Below, piece after piece: positions 1 to 5,585 of a DNA stretch of 6,113 nucleotides. Every line of letters begins with the position of its first letter. The first letter of the stretch is position 1. Source of the stretch: Promethearchaeota archaeon (lineage in GTDB: Archaea; Asgardarchaeota; Lokiarchaeia; Sigyniarchaeales; SOKP01); NCBI GenBank assembly GCA_030612905.1, contig JAUWNA010000135.1, positions 1-6,113 of the forward strand. The letters are read 5' to 3'. The notes under the pieces are model-generated. The model saw only the letters and a program-made list of their open reading frames with translations. It did no database searches and had not been told where the DNA came from. A program made the position numbers and the translations under genes.

Positions 1-396
1 AATTCAATTATAAAGGAATTAAAAGATATTCAACAAGAAAGATATCAGAGAAAAAAAGAGTATAAAGAAGCTGCAAAAGAAGAAAAAGAAGAAGAAAAAG
101 TTATAGATTTAATACCGAAAAGGAAGAAAGAAGATTTAGAAAATATCATAAGTGCAATTGAAAACGCTTCAGGAGAGACATTTGAACGCTCATTTACGCA
201 CGATGATGAAGAGTCTACAGAAGAAACTAAAGAAAACGCACTAGAAGAGTTTTCTGAAGAATTACCAGATGATCTTAACAGTTTAACCGTGAAAGAATTG
301 AAAAGTTATTGTAAAAAGCATGAGATTAACCTCCCCGCTAAAGCCAGAAAAGCTGACATAATTAAGATCATTAGTTATGTTTTAGACGAAGATTAG
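1..396 (+). CDS. SAP-domain protein, 3' part of gene (5' end outside window)
   Basis: The frame is open from base 1 to a TAG at 394-396 (131 codons) with no ATG in it, so the start lies to the left of the window. The first ~50 residues are extremely charged and probably helical, with a purine-only stretch near bases 75-100 encoding Lys/Glu runs. An acidic linker follows (about residues 55-91). The end, about residues 92-126, matches the SAP fold pattern: LTVKELKSYCKKHEI, a short loop (LPAKARKAD), then IIKII. SAP domains are small helix-turn-helix-like modules that bind DNA or RNA, and Rho_N/LEM-like modules look similar. A nucleic-acid-binding role is therefore inferred; the catalytic or partner domain, if any, is not visible. 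The coding call is strong from the domain, the SAP assignment is good, and the function is unknown. Confidence 0.8.
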   Translation, partial: NSIIKELKDIQQERYQRKKEYKEAAKEEKEEEKVIDLIPKRKKEDLENIISAIENASGETFERSFTHDDEESTEETKENALEEFSEELPDDLNSLTVKELKSYCKKHEINLPAKARKADIIKIISYVLDED

Positions 397-428
397 TCTC
401 AACTTAACCTAAAAATAAAAATAACATG

Positions 429-461
429 CTTCTTTTTCAAATTCACAGTAAATCATTTTTT
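429..461 (+). terminator. Possible oligo-T terminator after the SAP-domain gene
   Basis: A T5 run (433-437) and a T6 run (456-461) lie 37-65 bases after the stop of the SAP gene, with no hairpin. Archaeal RNA polymerase terminates at such U-tracts. In AT-rich DNA these runs also occur by chance, so this is a tentative call. Confidence 0.35.
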
Positions 462-472
462 ATCAATAAATA

Positions 473-476
473 GGTG
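473..476 (+). promoter_or_regulatory. GGTG Shine-Dalgarno motif deciding a TTG start
   Basis: GGTG, preceded by A, is the core of the archaeal anti-16S motif and ends 5 bases before the TTG at 482-484. An in-frame stop (TAA, 467-469) lies just upstream, and no ATG or GTG start lies in frame between that stop and the TTG. The motif therefore supports TTG as the start of the RNA methylase gene. Confidence 0.7.
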
Positions 477-481
477 TTTTT

Positions 482-1885
482 TTGAATAGGTTTTTATTTG
501 TTTTAGGGTCGAACTGGCAACTGTCTTTGGCAGAGCTGGACAATCTTTTAAAGAATTCGCAATTTCAAGGACGTATAACCGATTATTCAGCAAATATCGC
601 GATAGTTGAGTTTGAATCGCTGCAGAAGAGCAGGTATTACGTAAACGATTTAATGACAATTCAATATATTTTAGGAGGCTGCCAGAAAATCGCTGAAATC
701 TACGATTTTATCGATATACAAACTATCTACGACGGCTTTCCGAAAATAATTGAGAAATACAAAAAGGTTGACTATACTAGGAAGGGAATTTTGAAGGTTA
801 TAAACTCCACGCTAAATAAAATATTTCCAAGAATACAAAATGAAAGTCTATTTTACGCTGTATCCATTTATCCAAACTTATTTGATGACGATTATTATTC
901 TGATGTGTTGGTAAAACATTTTCTCCCTTTTTTGAATAAATCCATTATGAGCTTGTTAAAAGAGAACGGTGCTGAAAAATCGTTATATTATAAATACCCC
1001 GAAGAAAATATTAAATTGGGTAATTTAAATCCAATTTTCCCCCATCATTTGATAAAATATGGCTTATTCAATAAAGATCGTGCAGAAATAATCTTTGGTT
1101 TTACCGAAGAAGGAGTATATATCGCGCGTACTTTTACGGCTGACGATCCGAATTTTAAAAAGAAAATTGACGAAGAAAGGCCGTTTAAGGAGTTCAAAAG
1201 CAGTATTTCGCCAAAATTGGCTATTATAATGTTAAATTTTTTAAATTTATTTGAAGAAAGAGAAAATAATGTAATTCTTGATCCATTTGTGGGAAACGGT
1301 ACTGTTCTTTTATTTGCATTGATAGAGGATTTTCAATTTTATGGTTCTGATATTGATGGTACCAAAGTTAAGAATACTTTGCGTAATTTAAATTGGCTTT
1401 TAAAAGAGCTTGAGGAGCCAATTCCACTTTTGTTAAATGAGAGGGTTAAAAAATCAGATGTTAAGAAATTATCGTCTTCTTTTAATAAGGAATATTTTGA
1501 TGGGATTTGTACGGAACCTGAATTGGGACCTTTTTATAAACAAAAACCCTACTACACAGAAGCCAAAGAGCTTATTGATTCAAAACTAAACTCGATTTAC
1601 GAAGCTACTTTTAGAGAAGGTTATAAAGTATTAAAACCTAAGCGTAGAATATGTATAGTATCACCAATCTTTAATACAATTGATGGAGGCGAAGTTCAAT
1701 TAAAAATTGAAGAAATAGCTAGGAGGTACAACTTTGAACTAGTGCCAATGTTAGATCTAAACAGAATAGTAAATAAATCGAATCGGAAACTTCAATTTAA
1801 AAAAGGACAAGTTAGAGCTATAATCGATGCCAAAAAGAATCAAATAATAAAAAGAAAACTTTATGTTTTCGAAAAGATGAACTAA
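482..1885 (+). CDS. Trm11/Trm-G10-like THUMP RNA methyltransferase with variant motif IV
   Basis: This is a 467-residue protein starting at TTG with a well-placed GGTG motif. The N-terminus (FLFVLGSNWQLSLAEL, residues 4-19) and the YILGGCQKIAEI segment (62-73) are typical of the THUMP-containing Trm11/Trm-G10 family, which methylates N2 of G10 in tRNA using SAM. The Rossmann domain begins near 235 with SISPKLAIIMLNF (241-253). Motif I is DPFVGNGT (267-274), and YGSDIDG (287-293) is the SAM-ribose acidic region. Motif IV, normally (D/N)PP(Y/F), reads TEPELGP (344-350), so the usual catalytic tetrapeptide is altered. This may mean a different target base or a divergent subfamily. The C-terminus (to 467) is lysine-rich. 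Only 12 bp separate it from nth, so co-transcription is likely. The family call is firm; the exact substrate is not. Confidence 0.82.
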   Translation: MNRFLFVLGSNWQLSLAELDNLLKNSQFQGRITDYSANIAIVEFESLQKSRYYVNDLMTIQYILGGCQKIAEIYDFIDIQTIYDGFPKIIEKYKKVDYTRKGILKVINSTLNKIFPRIQNESLFYAVSIYPNLFDDDYYSDVLVKHFLPFLNKSIMSLLKENGAEKSLYYKYPEENIKLGNLNPIFPHHLIKYGLFNKDRAEIIFGFTEEGVYIARTFTADDPNFKKKIDEERPFKEFKSSISPKLAIIMLNFLNLFEERENNVILDPFVGNGTVLLFALIEDFQFYGSDIDGTKVKNTLRNLNWLLKELEEPIPLLLNERVKKSDVKKLSSSFNKEYFDGICTEPELGPFYKQKPYYTEAKELIDSKLNSIYEATFREGYKVLKPKRRICIVSPIFNTIDGGEVQLKIEEIARRYNFELVPMLDLNRIVNKSNRKLQFKKGQVRAIIDAKKNQIIKRKLYVFEKMN

Positions 1886-1897
1886 CCCGGTTAAAAT

Positions 1898-2566
1898 ATG
1901 AATCATATCAAGGTTTTAGACCAAATTGAACAAGCTTTAGAAGGAGAAGCCCACCTTGACGAGTTAGCTAGAAAAAAACAAGATCCATTTAAAATCTTAA
2001 TATCTACAATATTATCTGCAAGATCTAGAGATTCAAATACTAGAGAAGCTACAAACAGCTTATTTACAAAATATAAAACTCCAAAAGAAATCGCAGAAGC
2101 GAGAGTAGAAGATTTAGAGTCGTTAGTTTACAAATCAGGCTTTTATAAGGTTAAAGCGGCTCGCATTAAAGAAGTTTCTCGAATAATAAAAGAAGATTAT
2201 CAAGGAATTGTACCAAAAGATTTTGAAGAGTTAGTTTCTCTACCTGGAGTGGGTGCTAAAACAGCTAATTGCGTATTAGTATACGCCTTTAAAATTCCAG
2301 CAATACCTGTGGATGTTCATGTTCATAGAATCCCTAATAGAATAGGTTGGATTAAAACAACTAAACCAGGACAAACCGAAGAAGAATTAAAGAGAATTAT
2401 TCCTCGAGATCAATGGATTAGAGTGAATCGATTATTTGTGAGGTTTGGACAAGAAATTTGCCTGCCAATTCGTCCAAAATGCGATATTTGCCCTTTAAAC
2501 GACATTTGTCCTAAAGATTTTTCGATGGAAATAGCTATGAGAAACAAAAAAAAGAAAAAGAAATGA
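1898..2566 (+). CDS. nth: Endonuclease III, DNA glycosylase/AP lyase
   Basis: This bifunctional base-excision repair enzyme removes oxidised pyrimidines and nicks the abasic site. The 222 residues match the usual ~210-220 length. STILSARSRDSNT (36-48) is the archaeal form of the LSAQ-type motif. The helix-hairpin-helix LPGVGAKTA (115-123) carries the catalytic lysine K121, and VDVHVHR (138-144) carries the catalytic aspartate D139. The [4Fe-4S] loop C188-X6-C195-X2-C198-X5-C204 is complete. All key residues are present, so the enzyme should be active. The protein ends in an oligo-lysine tail (residues 217-222) that is not part of the conserved fold. The gene follows the RNA methylase by 12 bp, probably in the same transcript, and no clear ribosome-binding motif precedes its ATG. 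It converges on the rhomboid gene with 2 bp between stop codons. MutY or an OGG-type glycosylase is ruled out by the motif set. Confidence 0.95.
   Translation: MNHIKVLDQIEQALEGEAHLDELARKKQDPFKILISTILSARSRDSNTREATNSLFTKYKTPKEIAEARVEDLESLVYKSGFYKVKAARIKEVSRIIKEDYQGIVPKDFEELVSLPGVGAKTANCVLVYAFKIPAIPVDVHVHRIPNRIGWIKTTKPGQTEEELKRIIPRDQWIRVNRLFVRFGQEICLPIRPKCDICPLNDICPKDFSMEIAMRNKKKKKK
2546..2559 (-). terminator. Oligo-T tracts downstream of the rhomboid gene, inside the nth 3' end
   Basis: On the - strand the bases just past the rhomboid stop read as a T5 run (2559-2555) and then a T8 run (2553-2546), a good archaeal U-tract terminator. The same bases on the + strand are the lysine codons of the Nth tail. 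The role is inferred. Confidence 0.5.
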
Positions 2567-2568
2567 TT

Positions 2569-3147
2569 TTAGTAAGTTTCAAAGGATTTTCTCTTCCTTT
2601 TAAGAACATAACCCATTAAAAATCCTCCTAGTAAGCCAAAAATATGAGCAAAATAGTTGATTCCGGGCGAAAACGAGGAAAATACGAAATAAAACACATA
2701 AAATAAGCCTAACATTATTAAGGGAGTATCCCTTTCCACGATTAATAATGATAATGTGGCTCCAATCAATCCGAAAATTGCACCAGATGCGCCTAGGCTT
2801 ATTACATTGAAAAGTAACAAATATAATGAAAACATATTTCCAATTAATCCTGAAAGGACATATATTAGCAAAAATTCGAATTTAGAAAAATTGAGCTCGA
2901 CATAAGTTCCAAAAAGCAAGAGTGCGATCATATTAGAGAAAAGGTGCATAATATCACCGTGTAAAAACATTGAAGTGAAAAGGCGCCAGATTTCAAGTTC
3001 GACAAAGATTTTGCTATTAATTTGAACCAATTGATAAAATAAATCCTCGAAAGCTAAAGAGAAAAAAAAATACAAAAGTACATTTATAGAAATCAGAAAT
3101 ATTGTTATTCTAGCTTCCTTAAAATTCGACGCTTCTAAAACAAACAT
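2569..3147 (-). CDS. Rhomboid family intramembrane serine protease
   Basis: This 192-residue membrane protein cleaves single-pass membrane proteins within or near the bilayer. About six hydrophobic segments are visible (roughly 13-33, 68-84, 91-113, 118-137, 142-159, 162-182), the minimal six-helix rhomboid core with no extra domain. Family marks are WR at 54-55 in the L1 loop, the H63-X4-H68-X3-N72 motif (FLHGDIMHLFSNM), the catalytic serine S121 in GASGAIFG, and the catalytic histidine H168 in NYFAHIFGLLGGFLMG. The Ser-His dyad and the oxyanion residues are intact, so an active protease is expected. The C-terminus (KRKRKS) is positively charged, which suggests a cytoplasmic end. The substrate cannot be read from the context. 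It is transcribed away from the PIMT-like gene and converges on nth. The ATG at 3147 is the first clear start and has no strong ribosome-binding motif. Confidence 0.95.
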   Translation of the reverse strand: MFVLEASNFKEARITIFLISINVLLYFFFSLAFEDLFYQLVQINSKIFVELEIWRLFTSMFLHGDIMHLFSNMIALLLFGTYVELNFSKFEFLLIYVLSGLIGNMFSLYLLLFNVISLGASGAIFGLIGATLSLLIVERDTPLIMLGLFYVFYFVFSSFSPGINYFAHIFGLLGGFLMGYVLKRKRKSFETY

Positions 3148-3247
3148 AACTTAATATCCCAACAGATTTGACACAATTAGTATTTTATAATATTCTAATA
3201 TAAATAGATATAAGAACTATAATATTTATCAATATTTTGTAGACAAA
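3148..3247. promoter_or_regulatory. Divergent promoter region between rhomboid and PIMT-like genes
   Basis: This 100-bp, strongly AT-rich spacer must drive both genes. For the rhomboid (- strand), ATTATAAAATA (3191-3181) is a TATA-like box about 39 bases from the ATG, giving a short leader. For the PIMT-like gene (+ strand), two boxes are possible. TATAATAT centred near 3222 is about 26 bases from the ATG and would give a leaderless transcript, which fits the absence of a Shine-Dalgarno motif. TATAAATAG (3199-3207) would give a leader of about 18 bases. AATATTT occurs twice exactly 10 bp apart (3221-3227 and 3231-3237). The low complexity makes the exact boxes uncertain. Confidence 0.5.
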
Positions 3248-4381
3248 ATGGAAAATCGTAAATTATTTCGTTCAAAAATACAGTTGTTATTTACGCTATA
3301 TTTTAATGGCTATTTGAGAGATATCAGGCTATTTAAGGCATTTTTAGATGTTCCTCTAAAAGAATTTATACCAAAAGAAATACAGGATCAAGTTAGAATT
3401 TACAACGATGCCCCAGTTCTATTTTACTTCAATAAAGAGCACCCAGATACACTTAGAACGATCTCTGCCCCCCATATGATTTCAATCATGTTACAAGAAT
3501 TAATCTTGAATGAAAATGACGATTTACTTATTTTAGGAGCAAAAAGCGGATATATCGCCGCGTTAGCTCATAAATTAGCTCCAAATGGTAGAATTGTAAT
3601 AATAGAAGCAAATCCAAAGATAGCAAATGTTACTATAGAAAATTTAAGAAAAGCTAATCTTCTTGAGAAAGTTGAAGTGATCGTAAGAAATCCTTTATTA
3701 GGATTTAGTGAACGATATCCTTGGCAAAAAATCCTCGTAACTGGTGCTATAAAAGAAGATCGAATATCTACATTATTACAACAACTCGATCCGAACGAAG
3801 GCGTTTTGTTCGCTCCAATTGGCGAAGATTTGATTCAAACATACACCCAAATAATTCGTTATGAGGAGAGCTTTTATGGAAAGAAGCATTTACAAGTAAG
3901 GTTTACGCCACTAATGACTCAAGTTGAGTTAGACGAATTAAAATTGGATAATGATTTTGGAGAATTGGATGAGATAATAAACCAATCAGGAGCAGATGAG
4001 TTTATTAACATTTCTTATGCGAAAAATATATCCGTTAATTATGAATCTAATATATTGGATGAAGTAAGGCTAGAACCTTATTCAAAAAGTCAATCTTACG
4101 ATATAAAACCTGAGAATATCTTTTATGCTTTTCTACAGCATAAGGACCAAACAATCAATTCGGCTAATAATAAGGAAAACCTAGAATATTTAGAAAATAT
4201 AATTAATTCTTTAGAACAAATAAAAACATATAATAACTTTATTAGAAAAGAAATTGAAAAAAGGAAAATTTCTGATTCTCCAATATTTGAAAAAAAAATT
4301 AAAATAATTGATAAATATCAGCTGGAAGTCTCTAGCGTGCAAAAAAGAATAAAGAAAGAGATGGGTAAATTCCAAAATTAA
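3248..4381 (+). CDS. PIMT-like (PCMT family) methyltransferase-fold protein with long C-terminal extension
   Basis: Residues ~25-228 follow protein L-isoaspartate O-methyltransferase, which repairs aged Asp/Asn sites using SAM. VPLKEFIP (35-42) matches the VPRE.FVP start, and RTISAPHM (70-77) keeps the active-site Ser/Thr motif. ENLRKANLLEKVEVIV (131-146), ILVTGA (162-167) and VRFTPL (217-222) follow in order. The SAM site is unusual: motif I reads LLILGAKSGY (93-102), where family members have an acidic residue and GxGSG, and the usual GDG-type segment is RNPLLG (147-152). E120 in IIEANP, the ribose-binding acid, is kept. From ~230 to 377 there is a charged tail with likely coiled-coil helices after 310. 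Classic PIMTs are ~210-230 residues, so the tail is extra. It may be an active enzyme with a divergent site or a SAM- or peptide-binding derivative. The family is clear; activity is open. Confidence 0.85.
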   Translation: MENRKLFRSKIQLLFTLYFNGYLRDIRLFKAFLDVPLKEFIPKEIQDQVRIYNDAPVLFYFNKEHPDTLRTISAPHMISIMLQELILNENDDLLILGAKSGYIAALAHKLAPNGRIVIIEANPKIANVTIENLRKANLLEKVEVIVRNPLLGFSERYPWQKILVTGAIKEDRISTLLQQLDPNEGVLFAPIGEDLIQTYTQIIRYEESFYGKKHLQVRFTPLMTQVELDELKLDNDFGELDEIINQSGADEFINISYAKNISVNYESNILDEVRLEPYSKSQSYDIKPENIFYAFLQHKDQTINSANNKENLEYLENIINSLEQIKTYNNFIRKEIEKRKISDSPIFEKKIKIIDKYQLEVSSVQKRIKKEMGKFQN

Positions 4382-4398
4382 AAAGTTTACACTAAAAA

Positions 4399-5496
4399 CT
4401 ACTCCTTATTTTCAATATATTTTCCATACTTTATTGCAGCGTTAACGAATGTTCTCACATTTTCTATTGGAATTTCTTTAAATATAACCGTACTGGGACC
4501 TATAACAAAGCGTCTATTTTCTTTCAAAGCGTTCATTAATTCTCTTACGTGAGATTCAATTTGATCTTGAGTTCCATAAGGAAGTGTATAGGATACGTCT
4601 CCAAAACCGACTATTACAAAGTCTGGATGGTGTTCATTTACATAGTAAGGATCACATCCTCCTTCAAAGCCTTGCAACCCTCGAAACCCTGCTTTTTTAA
4701 AAGATGAAATTAATTCTGTTACATCTCCATCAGTATGTACTTGAGGGATCATACCTGCATCGGAAATTATTGAAGTAAGTTCTTTATAATGAGGCAAAAA
4801 ATCTTTTTCCCAACGTTCAGGTGAAATCATTGGGTGCCCTTTATAAGCAACATCATCCAAAATATTGATAATCTTTCCTTTCCCTCCCGTTGCGTTTATC
4901 AATCCTTCAATATTAATTTGAACTAAATTAGCGTAAAATTTAATTAATTCTTGAAACAGTTTTGTATTTTTTTTTAAATTTCGACTAAAAGAAACTAATC
5001 CCATACTTCTCCAAACACGATCAAAAATACCATCAACGATTAAAACAGGAAAGATGTAAGGAGATATTTTATCATAAAAATTTATAGCCTTTTTAATTAG
5101 GTCATTATTGTCTATTTTTTTTAAGTTAGTTATAAGTTCATTTAAAACTTCAAGATTATTAATATATCCGCCTTCATAATACGAAGTTTTGCGTCTCGTT
5201 GATTGTCCATCTTCTTTTATTCGAATGATTTTTCCCGTCCCACTGTGCACTTTAATGCTTTTAACTTTAAAGCTTAAGGGAAAGGGTGCAAAAATAGAAT
5301 CAAAGCCTAAAATTAAAGGAATATCGAAATAAAGATTATTGAATAATTTTCCACCATATTGACTTAATATATTTTCTTTATTATGTGTGATAAATTCTTC
5401 CATAATATATTGAACATGCGTAGGAACTCTATCTAGCTTTTTCCGCTCATTATCGTCGTAAACTGCTAAGTAACGCTCGCGCGAATTCATATACAT
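4399..5496 (-). CDS. URO-D/MtaA superfamily protein, uroporphyrinogen decarboxylase-like
   Basis: This 365-residue TIM-barrel-type protein belongs to the superfamily holding uroporphyrinogen decarboxylase (HemE) and corrinoid:CoM methyltransferases (MtaA, MtbA, CmuA). The N-terminus NSRERYLAVYD (4-14) is the typical start motif. DDVAYKG (214-220), SPERWEKDFLPHYKEL (225-240), GMIPQVHTDGDV (248-259) and GLQGFEGG (273-280) follow the usual superfamily order. The zinc ligands of MtaA-type enzymes begin with HxC; here the site is H254-T-D (HTDGD), so the Cys is missing and MtaA-like thiol activation is unlikely. True HemE is also unlikely, because the HemE N-terminal Arg signature (RPPVWxMRQAGR) is absent. 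The substrate is therefore unknown. Two starts are possible, ATG at 5496 and ATG at 5490; the second gives the usual family N-terminus. The gene converges on the PIMT-like gene with a 17-bp gap. Confidence 0.85.
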   Translation of the reverse strand: MYMNSRERYLAVYDDNERKKLDRVPTHVQYIMEEFITHNKENILSQYGGKLFNNLYFDIPLILGFDSIFAPFPLSFKVKSIKVHSGTGKIIRIKEDGQSTRRKTSYYEGGYINNLEVLNELITNLKKIDNNDLIKKAINFYDKISPYIFPVLIVDGIFDRVWRSMGLVSFSRNLKKNTKLFQELIKFYANLVQINIEGLINATGGKGKIINILDDVAYKGHPMISPERWEKDFLPHYKELTSIISDAGMIPQVHTDGDVTELISSFKKAGFRGLQGFEGGCDPYYVNEHHPDFVIVGFGDVSYTLPYGTQDQIESHVRELMNALKENRRFVIGPSTVIFKEIPIENVRTFVNAAIKYGKYIENKE

Positions 5497-5508
5497 TATA
5501 ATAATGTA
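5492..5508. repeat. Perfect 17-bp palindrome over the URO-D-like gene start
   Basis: TACATTAT-A-ATAATGTA has two perfect 8-base arms around one central base. It covers the first ATG of the URO-D-like gene (5494-5496) and lies just downstream of its TATA-like box, where archaeal repressors often bind to block polymerase. The symmetry is seen directly; the operator role is inferred, and AT-rich DNA makes chance palindromes more likely. Confidence 0.45.
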
Positions 5509-5514
5509 ATTTTA

Positions 5515-5522
5515 CTATAAAA
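5515..5522 (-). promoter_or_regulatory. TATA-like box of the URO-D-like gene
   Basis: On the - strand TTTTATAG is centred about 22 bases before the ATG at 5496 and about 28 before the ATG at 5490. Archaeal transcription begins roughly 25 bases from the box, so a leaderless mRNA starting at or next to the start codon is predicted. This agrees with the lack of any Shine-Dalgarno motif there. Confidence 0.5.
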
Positions 5523-5548
5523 TTGTTATTTAATGATGATTCTAAATT

Positions 5549-5579
5549 AAAAAAAGAATAAAAAAATAGGTTAAAAAAA
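5549..5579 (-). terminator. Three T7 tracts after the right-edge gene
   Basis: Read on the - strand, three separate runs of seven T (5579-5573, 5566-5560, 5555-5549) begin 7 bases after the stop of the right-edge gene. No hairpin is needed or seen. Repeated U-tracts are the usual archaeal terminator, so the URO-D-like gene downstream is probably a separate transcription unit with its own promoter. Confidence 0.7.
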
Positions 5580-5585
5580 GATTTT

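Noticed and set aside
397..481. Possible small RNA or tRNA between the SAP and methylase genes
   Set aside because: The 85-base gap has no cloverleaf, no GC-rich stem and no conserved RNA motif; only T-runs and the GGTG motif are seen.
453..659. 68-codon open frame on the - strand
   Set aside because: It lies almost wholly antisense to the conserved N-terminus of the RNA methylase, shows no domain pattern and has no promoter-like signal; it is a shadow frame.
3181..3247. Repeated AT motifs as a CRISPR leader, origin or iteron array
   Set aside because: Only short low-complexity AT words recur and only two copies of AATATTT are regularly spaced; this is better explained as TATA-like promoter sequence.
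4399..5496. Naming the URO-D-like gene hemE or mtaA
   Set aside because: The HemE N-terminal arginine signature and the MtaA HxC zinc pair are both missing; only the superfamily is supported.
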